Shown here: positions 10,818-19,777 of the stretch, one piece after another
How the letters are laid out: each line of letters starts with the position of its first letter
How positions within the stretch are numbered: the stretch's first letter is position 1
NCBI GenBank assembly: GCA_014621425.1
Contig: JAANBB010000550.1
Location: forward strand, 1 to 23,393
Origin: Cylindrodendrum hubeiense
Lineage: Eukaryota; Ascomycota; Sordariomycetes; Hypocreales; Nectriaceae
Direction of reading: 5' to 3'
Length of the DNA: 23,393 nucleotides
Program-made: the position numbers and the translations under genes
The notes under the pieces: generated by a model
Seen by the model: only the letters and a program-made list of their open reading frames with translations
Databases searched by the model: none
Told to the model about the DNA's origin: nothing

Positions 10818-11608
10818 AGTAATTACTAGAGAGATATAACTTTTTACTACACAGACATAATCTTACATAAACATAACTTTTCCACTATTCTTATTAATTT
10901 AAAAATAATTATTAGTATATAGGAATTCTATTATATTTCCTTTTTATATCCCTTAGTATTTAACCTATTATAATTAAATAATCTTATCTCTAAGAATAAT
11001 TATTATAAATATCCTAATAATTACTCTTAGAGTCTATTCCTAATTAGCTCCCCCCACCCCCCCCCCCAAATTAAATATACCTTACTACTAATAAACTAAT
11101 ATTAAACCGGATCTTAAATCCTAAAGATAAAGTTAAAGCTCAAGTCCTAATAATTAATTAATCCCTTAGAAGTGCTATTATATAGAGTATAATATTAACC
11201 TATTAAATCTATTATACTAACTGAGTCTATTATACTCTTTAAGTTATTATATTAAGTATAATATTAATCTATTAATAATTTAAGGTAACCTGATAGTATT
11301 ATTATAATATAATTAAGATAATCTGGTAGTATTATTATAATATAGTATAATTCTGATTACTTATAGTTAAGCTGAGAATTTAAATATAAGAGATTAAAAT
11401 TATATTATCTTAATATAATAATAGTAAAATATTATAATTATAGACTTAATATAGGTATAATAGTTATTAGTTAAGCTAGCTTTATTACCTTTAATTATAT
11501 ATATATATAGAGACCTTTTTTTTAAGCTAATAAGAATTATAGAAAAAGTTATATTTGTATAAGATTATACTTATATAGTAAAAAGTCATACCCCTCTAGT
11601 AATTACTA
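10818..11608 (+). mobile_element. non-autonomous MULE derivative (MITE-like), RIP-mutated
   Basis: The 791-bp copy begins AGTAATTACTAGAG and ends with its reverse complement; its ends match the MULE at 6868-10652 and the 870-bp copy at 18900. The transposase region is deleted. A poly-C tract (about 11050-11067) and two inverted 33-bp units (about 11283-11345) remain. No 8-bp duplication flanks it: the left flank is TTATTAAT and the right AAGATAAA. The left neighbour was therefore probably rearranged after insertion. The right flank is pogo sequence. Confidence 0.8.
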
Positions 11609-12101
11609 AGATAAATTAGAAGATATTAAAGTAGCTCCCTAGAGTTAATTCTTAGGATATTAAAATCTCTTATTAAAAATATTAAGATAGTCTTATATAA
11701 GAATACCTTATTAAAGGCTAAGATATAGAATCTTTAATATATAAATAAGATACTAAGCTAGTACTAGAAAGTAAAAAGAATCTAACTATAGAAAAGAGAG
11801 ATAATAATAATAAAAGAAAATAGATAAATAATTAATTAGATAGATATTAATATATAAATAGTGGCCAAATTATTAAGAAATAGTTATTAAGGAAAATCAG
11901 GATAACCGGGTATTAGGTATTATAAAATGTATAGTAAGACTAGGTATAATACAAGGATATATTAGGTAATAATTGAGACCTCTAGAGAAGAGTATAATAA
12001 GTGATTTCAATTAATTAGATAATTTATAGTGTTTTTATTATAGTTTCTATTTTAGGGGGTAATAAAAAGTGCGTTATATACTTAAATGTGTTATATACTT
12101 A
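11609..12101 (+). mobile_element. pogo/Fot transposon, 3' fragment
   Basis: The sequence aligns by eye with 22330-22735 and with the reverse complement of 19790-20230. The frame ending at TGA 12002-12004 reads YSKTRYNTRIY*VIIETSR and then EEYNK*. Allowing C-to-T changes, this is the CxxCxKxGHNxRTC zinc knuckle and tail typical of fungal Fot/pogo (DDE_1) transposases. The end carries two mutated copies of the terminal AGCGAGCGTCGCA motif (reverse strand, about 12069-12099). The 5' part is missing, cut by the MULE derivative at 11608. Confidence 0.7.
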
Positions 12102-12122
12102 TTATGTATGTTATATATATAT

Positions 12123-12222
12123 AGAGTAAGAAATTTTTAAGCTAATAAGAGGGGAAAAAAAAGTTATACCTGTATAAGATCATACCCAGATAGTAAAATA
12201 TTATACCTGTCTAGTAATTGCC
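12123..12222 (+). mobile_element. isolated MULE 3' terminal inverted repeat
   Basis: The stretch from AAGCTAATAAGAGGGG to CTAGTAATTGCC matches the right TIR of the 870-bp MULE derivative. No matching left end lies nearby, so this is a remnant. The right flank is TTAATTAA. Confidence 0.6.
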
Positions 12223-12465
12223 TTAATTAATAGATAGCTCAAGAAATGTAATAAAATAATAGTTAATTAAAGTATACAGTAATGGGCATATAGTAATATA
12301 GTATCTATGGGTAACTAGGTTATAATACATAAACCTACTTAATAGATTTAGAATTATCTGAGGAATCTAATAATAGTGAGTTTAAATAGATTGTCTGTGT
12401 TGTGGTATAGTAATTGAGTGATAAAGGTAGGGAGGTCGGGGGAAGTGGCTCACTTGGTTGGGTGG
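12223..12465. other. A+T-rich flank
   Basis: The right shoulder of the A+T-rich block lies here; base composition returns to normal at about 12420. No gene is seen. Confidence 0.5.
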
Positions 12466-12470
12466 CTCAC
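12466..12470. repeat. 5-bp target-site duplication, left (solo LTR)
   Basis: CTCAC, identical to 12673-12677. Confidence 0.85.
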
Positions 12471-12672
12471 TGTAATGAGCTTAATGAGGAGAGTGAGAGA
12501 CGCAGGTGAATAGCTGTATCCGAGGAGGTAGGTGCGGTAGTTGTGTAAGATTAATCTCTGAGCCTTCCAACTCCAATGGCCGCCTAGCCCATTTATACCC
12601 CTCCGTCGCCCTGCCGGGGCCCAGCTGCCACTTCGCCCGCGTTTATCCCCCATCTCGATAGTGCACGTGACA
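12471..12672 (-). mobile_element. solo LTR of an LTR retrotransposon, 202 bp
   Basis: On the minus strand it starts TGTCACGTGC and ends CTCATTACA, the TG...CA form of LTRs, with a perfect 5-bp duplication (GTGAG) on both sides. A TATAAATGG box lies at about 12590-12598. The start TGTCAC is common in fungal Ty3/gypsy LTRs, so gypsy is likely but not shown. There is no internal region and no RIP decay, so it is younger than the neighbouring elements and arose by LTR-LTR recombination. Confidence 0.85.
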
Positions 12673-12677
12673 CTCAC

Positions 12678-13409
12678 TCGCTTGTGAACTATATTACCTT
12701 GGACCTTTAAAAGTTCGATTTAATTTATTTACTAGTATCTAAGTAATATATTTAGAAATCAAGTAGATTTATAAAGTACTAAGTAATAGTTATTCAATTT
12801 TTAATTAATATATAAACAATACATTGAGAAATTGAATAAATTTATAATACTTGATATCGACTTTATCATATAGGGCGAAAAGAAGAAATGTAAGAGGTTT
12901 GGGGGAAAGGGGGTTCTTATAAACGTAGTGGGATATTAAAGTATAGGGCCTTACCTGAAGTGAAAGGCAGTAGATGACGGGAACCAATTTACCATCAGAT
13001 ATTTCACAGGTATTCAGTAGATTTGGTAACTGTTTAAATGTGATGATCGGATAAGTGCCTGATCAGTTCATAGGTCTGACTTAATATTTTGATTCAGACT
13101 TGAATCAAGCTCCATAACCTCAGTGCCTGAGAATGTATGTTGACGTGCCGAACACAGTCAAATCAGTCTTTCCAGAAACACTTCATTGTCACCAATTCGG
13201 CACTTCATTCAAGGTATATAAGTTCAGTGAGCCTTGTAGTATACAACCATCCATATTCACATTTGAGTAACTTGAAGCATTGATTATATAATACTGCTAA
13301 TTGTCGGCCGAGCTTAAACTCCAATGGAGAACTCCATACAACGACCAAAAGCTCCCATCCGCTCCAATTCCATACCATGACCCTATGTATTTGATACTGT
13401 AACATAGCC
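12678..13409. other. intergenic spacer
   Basis: The spacer lies between the solo LTR and the 3' end of the lectin gene. A+T-rich at first, it is then ordinary. I see no convincing gene; a minus frame at 13205-13450 is an accidental frame overlapping the lectin terminus. Confidence 0.5.
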
Positions 13410-14370
13410 TTATGACCTGAAAAACCCCCATTGTTGATTCTCTTCTCCATGAAGATCGTAAAGAATTACAGGGGTGCCAGGGTCATCTGACCCGCCAGAA
13501 AGATCGACTACTTGATTGGGATAGGCCACGCTTTCGATGCTGTAATTTGTGTGAGCATACGGTAATCAGTTTTAGAAAAGGACACTTACATAATTGGGCC
13601 GTCGTTCGACTTCTGTAGTAACCACTGCAATCTTGAGTTCTTTACTGGGTTAAGGTCTGTACATGTCAACTGGTCACTCTCCTGGCCATTTGCATCTGAT
13701 GGAATGCATTAGCGAATGACTTTAGCGTTGAAAATTGAAATGCGTACCCGGAGCTGTCATCCATGTGCCTGTTTCTAAATTCTGGAAGGCCCATGAATTA
13801 CCCAAGGCTCTCGCTCTCCATTTCTGGTTATTCCCGCCATTTCGAGGACTTGAGAAATTGTTAGTATCATAGACCATATAACCTAAATAATTAAATGGAG
13901 GTTGCAGTACTATCCGATAAGATCTCCCAGTTTTTCATGCCCGGAAAGGTCAATGACGCTGCTAGGTGCATATATGTTTTGGATGACATATATGGCACCC
14001 GGTGTGAGCTAGTTCATAAAATGGAACACATAAGTCATCTTGCAAATCAGATAAGTTTATTAGGTAGTTATTACTTACCAGCTAAAGGTATTGATTAGAA
14101 CAGCTCGATTTAGCAAACATCAATCTAAAATATTAAACATACCTTTGGAGGCTATAGAGTACTCTCATATTAGCACACTGTAATAGTTATCGGAGCTTAA
14201 TAATCATCTTGGATATCCATACTCCCTATTTCACCAATTCTATTAGCATGAGTATTGTAGTCACGGTCAACACTTACTCGTTGTTCCAATTTTGAGTTTT
14301 GGTTCACATCAGCTGGACTTCCCACGGCCAAGCCCGTGAGCGCAGCTAAAAACACAAGGGCAGCCTTCAT
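13410..14370 (-). CDS. small secreted ricin-B-type (beta-trefoil) lectin-like protein, five exons
   Basis: The exons are 14370-14278, 14008-13911, 13848-13748, 13695-13590 and 13539-13410, giving 175 residues and TAA; all phases fit. MKAALVFLAALTGLAVGS is a signal peptide, followed by a LEQR site that may be processed. The body shows the beta-trefoil pattern in three subdomains: VIDLSG...GGNNQKW (W74), RLQW (W122) and VVDLSGGSDDPGTP...ENQQW (W170). These are the Q-x-W repeats of ricin-type carbohydrate-binding domains. No catalytic domain is attached, so a sugar-binding or cell-wall role outside the cell is the best inference. Introns are 269, 62, 52 and 50 nt; the 62-nt one has an ideal ACTAAC branch site and removes what first looks like an in-frame TAG after residue 63. 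The 269-nt first intron is unusually long and could hide a small exon. Confidence 0.85.
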
Positions 14371-14460
14371 CCTAGATGGTGTGATGATTGAAGAGGAAAG
14401 TGAGGTATAATAGATCGAATGTTCCTTAAGATTGGATAGTATCTGTGTAATGAACTCAGG

Positions 14461-14470
14461 CTTAAATATA
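14461..14470 (-). promoter_or_regulatory. TATA-like box of the lectin gene
   Basis: TATATTTAAG on the minus strand, about 95 nt upstream of the ATG at 14370. Confidence 0.45.
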
Positions 14471-15558
14471 GGGGTATTATCCTCTTTTATACCCAGAGTG
14501 CCCGAATGATGTCATAGGTTTTAATGTCTCGCAGAGAATTGGCCTTCTATGATATGTGTCTCGGCTCATATGCCGTAAACGTTATTGGAATCAGCAACAA
14601 TGTGACCCGGCTTTCGGGATGAGCTCACCGAGCGCGATCTATGAGGTATGTACATCCATACACTTTGAGGGCTGAAGTTGAAATACTATAGAGATGGTCT
14701 TACCGAAACCCGGCACAGTGGTATATAAAAAATATGGCCGAAACAAGACAGATGTCTCGCTCATTCTCGATGGCGTTGTTGATAACGTCTATGATAATGC
14801 CCCATGGGCTTTGTAGGTCCAATTGGCATACAAAAGCACATAAGGTGAGGTGTCACAAGGACCGTACTTTAGAGGTATCATGTGCGCCCAAACTGTAGAA
14901 GCTGTATTCGCTATGTTTCATCTCTCGGCGGAATTATGAGGTAATGGAATGGAAACTTGGTCTCGTCACATGAATACTCTCGAGACTATGTTATTACCTC
15001 AGATATTTGTATTATTCTTTGTTTCCTTTCATTATTTTATACATGATCATACTACGCTCATGTAAAAGTTAGGAACCCTTCCTCAACCAAGTATATTCCA
15101 CACCTGAACCTATTCAAATACAGCCTCTAGAATTATATTACTTAATCTTTTTAATTATGGCACTCTGTATGACGGAGATATTGGGTCTAGTGAAGTTAGC
15201 TACCTAAAATGTCTGATACCCTGCCGAGGACCATTTGTTAATGTAAACGGGCAGTTGTACCTGCACTGGATAATGTAATTATGTAGCTTGATAATAATTT
15301 ATCACCTCATCGCCGCTTTTTTGATATGAAGGTTAGTGTATGCTAGGTATGATTTAGGTGTGTTAATATCAGTGAACTAACTCGATTCCGCCATTATCTA
15401 TCATAACTCGAGAGTTGAATAATATATTAATATCATCCAATGATATGTATGTGTAAACAATGGCTTTTAAGAAAATGCTCAAGCAAGGGAAGAGGACTAT
15501 TTCTGTGGAAACCAGCGATCATGATAGAAAAAGCAGAGTTGGAGGCCTTGGCTCACAG

Positions 15559-15667
15559 CCGCGGCACGGCACAGTACGGCACGGCATAGCACGGCATAGC
15601 ACGGCACGACGCGGCACGGCTGGTACGGCAAGACGCGACACGGCTGGCAAGGCAAGACACGGCATGG
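15559..15667. repeat. degenerate GGCAC/GGCAT minisatellite
   Basis: The core CACGGCA/TACGGCA is repeated many times with a 5- to 10-bp period and local variants (GACGCG, GGCTGGTA). Any protein reading is low-complexity (His/Arg/Ala/Thr-rich), so I treat it as non-coding. Confidence 0.8.
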
Positions 15668-17056
15668 GATACTTTTAGATGCAATATCATCTTCAAATCC
15701 CATGTGTCCCCTTTCAATCCCATTGGGCTTACAGAATCTTGTAGCGGCTACGTCAATTATTACAGTACCATTTGAGGCTCCTCTACATACCCAATTAACC
15801 TTACGCTTGATGATCTCATTCAGGAAAGCTGTTCTAAATCATTCCTCAGGCCCGCCTCCTGCCATAGGAACATATCTCACATTTGATCTTCATTTCTTTT
15901 TGCGAAGAATTGTACTCTGTAGTGTTCATTGAAGAGGAACGTGCAACTCACTGAACTACAAGGTAGCGTTAGTGGGTTCGATGGTGGGCCCCAACGGAGT
16001 TCAATCGATACTATCGCATACCCGGCTATAGAAAAAGTGGAATGAATGCGTACTATTAGATTGGAGCATCCTGAATGTGGCAGATGCAGCACCTTTACTG
16101 CCCAAGAAACGCAGTCAGCTTCAGGAGCATAGCTAATGCAAGTCACCAAGGTATGTTGCGTGGATTACAAAAGTAAACGGGCCAATTTTGATAGTAGTGC
16201 TGACATGATCGCCGACGCCTGCTGGGTGTCACATCGCACCGCACGATACAGTGAAGGCTAAAACTTGGGGGTTTGTGACTTGTAGTCCATTCATCCTGGC
16301 ACCTACAGATGGTTAATTACCCTGTAAGGAGACGACTGGGTATTCCGCACCGTGGCCAGGCATTGATTTAACCCCAAGGGAAGCGCCCCATAGCTGAAAC
16401 ACATCAAAACCAGTGTAATTCTTTATCGTGCTGCTCTCTCCGGCTATGGAGTTGGACTCATGTGTTTGAGCCGTCTCTGGTCAGGCTAGCCTCTTGGTAC
16501 ATGGACCCCTCGTGCTGCGGCATAACAAACCGCATTTGCATAAATCTCTGATACATCAATTTCCAGATGATTCAAAAACACCTCACTCTCGGGATTAGCA
16601 TTAAAGATGTGTCTGGGGGAGCCGGGTGAGCTTTGCCAGCGGAGGCTCCTCTGAGAGCCATATCCGTGCAGGTTGTGTGGTGGCCTATGACGTAGGCCTG
16701 CGACAGTGGCTGCTTTCGCTATTCCATACTAGGATAGGTCTTCATGAGACCTTGTGTGGCGGCATAAAATGCCGGATCTGGTAAGAAGCCGGGTCTGGAA
16801 CACCACCACGGATCCGGAATGTCAGGCCGAATCTGATATTGCGATATTCCTCGAGCCGCCCCGCCCCCGCCCCCATAAAACTCGTGAGTAAGTGAGGGGT
16901 CGAAGAATCCCATTCACATTGCATTCAAAAACTACCCATCCTCGAATGGGCCTCAACGTATCCATCTCTTTCAAGCAACCTTCCCGTCTCTGATATCCCG
17001 GGTTTTCTGACAATTTACTATACCCCACAAAGCTCTCACTTCTCATCTCGTACCAG

Positions 17057-18536
17057 ATGTCAGATACGACAGATACGGCCGATGTGGAAGGAGATCTACT
17101 CAGGATTGCATCCGATGTCTTCATGCTGGTTACCTACGCCCTGCAGTCCTGCGCGCCTCTTTACCAGATCGTCCGCACACGCCAGGGCCTGGATAAGGAT
17201 GCTCGCGCACTCAAAGCTGACCTCATGAATCTGAACCGCGTGCTAGATTCGCTATTGAAGACCATTGAAAATGACCCGACGATCGACTTCGATGCTCTCA
17301 GAATTACCCTTCGCCGATGCGGCAAAACGTGCGCAGATTACGGTATTCTCGTCGACAGATGCACAAAACATTCTGAGGCATCACAATCAAGTTCCTGTGA
17401 TTGTGTTAAGCAGAAATACCTCCAAGGAGGTATTACTGACTTCAGGTCTATGCTAGGTGGGTATGCGGCTATTATTGAAATAGCTCAAGTAAATGCAAAT
17501 ATGTAAGCATCTCAGTTTATCATCTTCTCATATCTATAGTTAATGAGACTGATCATCAAATATTTATAGCCAAATCGTCCCTATAACACCTGAAATCCTC
17601 GCATCTTACGGAGATTCAGTGACAGATGCAACCATTATGCTGAAAGATCACCTACAAAGTCTGGAGGCAAAACGCCTAACAATTGAAAAGATACATGGAA
17701 ACCTTACCAGTAAGGCGCCCACAGAGTGGCACGCAATACTGGAGGAAAAGGAGAGTACCCATCAGGGCCTCAAAATATGTGATGAGCTGTCTGCTCGGAT
17801 TACGCAGTTTGAATCAACATCCAAAGAGCATCCAAAGGCTTCAAATCACCAACCAACATATGAGCACATTAAGCCAGGCTTAGATGCTATTGATCATTCT
17901 CTGCAATCCATTCTATCACAATTACAGACTCATAAGGCCAATATCAGCATACAGATGGAGGCTTTGAAATTGATAGTACCAGTTCCAGAGGATCTGACTA
18001 TACAATTAGCGCTATTACAAGGGAGAAAGTGCAACCTCAGTCGATGTATAGAAGTTATTTCTGACCCTACGAGGGCCTCGATCGCTGAGCGATGTAATAT
18101 TTTCGAAGACATAACTATAAAGAAGCATAGTTACGGAATCTCAATTTCAACTGTGGGAGATCTCGTCAGTACGAAGAGACTGACAGTCGAAGAATACTCA
18201 CACTTCATAAGTGGACAATTAAGCACCGAAAACTACAACAGAACCATCGAGGCTTACACAAAATTGCATATAGAATATGCAAAGCTCAACACGCATGGCA
18301 CTCAAAACTCAGATCAGATATCCTTCACTCCTAAACCGGAAAACCAAAGCACCGAAGTGACAGGCTACCAAACTATTAATGCCTATACTTTGCACATGGA
18401 GCATGCGAAGTTCAACAAACATCTTATTCAAGGTCCGGATCAGACATCCTTCACTTCTAAACGGGAAAACACAAGTACCCAAGCGAGTCGCCACAGCGAA
18501 CCCTACGAGCCTGAAAATATGCTTCCACCACCATAG
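17057..18536 (+). CDS. Helo-like / PigL N-terminal domain protein with C-terminal tandem repeat
   Basis: The exons are 17057-17502 and 17570-18536, with a 67-nt intron (GTAAGC...TTTATAG) that joins in phase, giving 470 residues. The N-terminal ~260 residues match the pattern of the fungal Helo-like N / azaphilone cluster protein L N-terminal domain (PF17111). An all-helical start is followed by LKADLMNLNRVLDSLL, FRSMLGGYAAIIEIAQVNAN and LKDHLQSLEAKRL, then EEKESTHQGLKICDELS and IFEDITI...ISTVGDLVSTKRLT. The domain is common at the N-terminus of fungal STAND/NLR-like proteins and in stand-alone form. NLR relatives act in self/non-self recognition; whether this one does is inference. No NACHT, NB-ARC or pigment-enzyme domain follows; instead residues 375-460 are two copies of a 43-residue unit. 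There is no signal peptide, so it is probably cytoplasmic. Confidence 0.8.
18246..18503 (+). repeat. 129-bp tandem duplication inside the Helo-like gene
   Basis: Copy 1 (18246-18374) and copy 2 (18375-18503) each encode 43 residues of the form I-AYT-LH-E-AK-N...Q-PDQ/SDQ-SFT-K-EN-ST. The copies have diverged but are the same length, so the frame is kept. Confidence 0.85.
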
Positions 18537-18846
18537 GAAGTAACATCATCGGAAATTTTGGAGGAAATTATTCCACGCCAGAACGCAGGGATTATTATTG
18601 GAATTCATCAGAGACAGAGAATTTTCCGGGGGGTGGGGGGGGGGGGGCTTGCCAGGGTTAATGCATTTCTTGCTTTCAGTAGGAATAAGTGCGGGCTGCC
18701 TTCAACAGGTGGTTCCGCTGGTAAAGGAAAGGAAGCCTATTAGTTCAACCTCATAAGCTACAGTAGTTACAGGTGTTAAAGTGCTTCAGTGAGTAGATGA
18801 ATATATATTACTATATTCATTATTATATTTAGCATAACATACATGA
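18537..18846. other. 3' flank of the Helo-like gene, with a long G run
   Basis: An interrupted G run (G6-T-G13) lies at 18628-18647. A short plus frame at 18558-18743 has no recognisable content. Ordinary composition ends at the transposon boundary near 18847. Confidence 0.5.
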
Positions 18847-18848
18847 TA

Positions 18849-18878
18849 AGCGAGCGTCGCAGACAAGCGAGCGTCGCA
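18849..18878. repeat. terminal direct repeats of the pogo/Fot element
   Basis: AGCGAGCGTCGCA occurs at 18849-18861 and 18866-18878, separated by GACA. The same pair, mutated, closes the fragment at about 12069-12099. They are probable transposase-binding sites (inference). Confidence 0.75.
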
Positions 18879-18891
18879 CTTTTCCCAACCT

Positions 18892-18899
18892 TTAAATTA
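18892..18899. repeat. 8-bp target-site duplication, left (870-bp MULE derivative)
   Basis: TTAAATTA, identical to 19770-19777. Confidence 0.88.
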
Positions 18900-19769
18900 G
18901 GCAATTGCTAGAGGGGCATGACTTTTTGCTACGCGGGTATGATCTTACGCGGGCATGACTTTTCCACCACTCTCATTGGCTTAAAAATAATTGTTAGTGT
19001 ATGGGAATTCTGCTACATTTCCTCTTTGTATCCCTTGGCATTTAACCTATCACGATTAAAATAATCTTACCTCTAGGAACAATCATTATAAACATCCCAA
19101 TAGCCACTCTTAGAGCCCACCCCCGATCAGTACCCCCCACTCCCCCCCGGATTAAATATACCTCGCCATTAATAAACTGATATCAAACCGGATCTTAGAT
19201 CCCGAAGACGAAGCCGAAGCCCAAGTCCTAGCGATTAATTGATCCCTTAGAAGTGCCGTCATGTAGAGCATAATACTAACCCACCAAGTCCATTATACTA
19301 ACTGAGTCTATTATACCCTTCGAGTTACCATATCGAGTGTGATGCTGATATCGTGATAGTGTTATCAGGTTATCTTAGCAATATCGTGATAGTGCTATTA
19401 AGTTATCTTAGTGATATCGTGATAGTGCTATTAAATTATATTAAGGTGACCTAATAGTACTATTGTGATATGACTAAGATGATCTGGTGGTATTATTGTA
19501 ATATAGTATGATTCTGATCGCTTGTAGTTAAGCTGAGAATTCAAATATGAGAGATTGAAATTATACTATCTTGATATAATAGTAGCAGAATGTTATAGTT
19601 ACGGACTTAATACGGGTATAATAGCTATTAGTCAAGCTGGCTTTACTGCCTTTGATTGTGTGTATATATGGAGACCTTTTTTTTTGAGCTAATAAGGATT
19701 ATAGAAAAAGTCATGTCCGTGTAAGATTATGCTCGCGTAGTAAAAAGTCATACCTCTCTAGCAATTGCC
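18900..19769 (+). mobile_element. non-autonomous MULE derivative (MITE-like), well preserved
   Basis: The 870-bp element has TIRs of about 83 bp: GGCAATTGCTAGAG at 18900-18913 and its exact reverse complement apart from one base at 19756-19769. A perfect 8-bp target duplication flanks it. Three GGG(C/T)ATGA motifs lie in the left TIR (18914, 18935, 18951). Its left ~450 bp correspond to the 5' end and its right ~420 bp to the 3' end of the 3.8-kb MULE; the transposase gene is deleted at about 19350. It keeps CG-containing stretches lost in the other copies, so it is little affected by RIP. It sits inside a pogo/Fot copy. Confidence 0.9.
19348..19512. repeat. 33-bp repeat array, three direct then two inverted units
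   Basis: ATATCGTGATAGTG starts units at 19348, 19381 and 19414, exactly 33 bp apart. Two units in reverse orientation follow to about 19512. Homologous arrays occur in the full MULE (7126-7335) and, reduced, in the 791-bp copy. Confidence 0.8.
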
Positions 19770-19777
19770 TTAAATTA
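19770..19777. repeat. 8-bp target-site duplication, right (870-bp MULE derivative)
   Basis: TTAAATTA, partner of 18892-18899. Confidence 0.88.

Larger units (their letters stand above)
14371..17056. other. long intergenic spacer
   Basis: The spacer lies between the divergent lectin and Helo-like genes. It holds a GGCAC-type minisatellite at 15559-15667. A 40-codon plus-strand frame at 14694-14816 (MVLPKPGTVVYKKYGRNK...) looks somewhat protein-like but has no support. Minus frame 15877-16149 (90 codons) and plus frames 15460-15678 and 15702-15932 match nothing I recognise. A C-rich tract with CATAAAA at 16858-16880 could belong to the promoter of the gene at 17057. Confidence 0.45.

Noticed and set aside
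12450..12677. 75-codon minus-strand frame
   Set aside because: It runs through the solo LTR and its flanks; the LTR ends and duplication explain the sequence.
13909..13914. In-frame TAG in the lectin gene, suggesting a pseudogene
   Set aside because: The TA of this triplet ends exon 2 at a GTACTG donor; splicing to 13848 with an ACTAAC branch site gives a Tyr codon and restores the GGNNQKW motif.
13895..14098. 67-codon plus-strand frame
   Set aside because: It lies opposite the lectin exon 2 and intron; the minus-strand exon has protein-family motifs and matching splice phases.
15460..15678. 72-codon frame over the minisatellite
   Set aside because: More than half is low-complexity peptide made by the GGCAC repeat; the opposite strand is equally open.
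15940..16010. Possible tRNA (GGTTCGAT resembling a B box)
   Set aside because: The flanking bases cannot form a T-arm or acceptor stem, and no A box fits at the right distance.
15877..16149. 90-codon minus-strand frame as a gene
   Set aside because: No signal, domain, intron pattern or neighbouring exon supports it; frames this long arise by chance in normal-composition DNA.
18246..18503. HET-s-type amyloid motif in the Helo-like protein tail
   Set aside because: The unit is 43 residues rather than about 21 and lacks the typical spacing of glycines and hydrophobics; kept only as an unexplained tandem repeat.
18900..19769. hAT assignment from the 8-bp target duplication
   Set aside because: TIRs of ~83 bp are long for hAT, and the related full element encodes a MULE-type transposase core.
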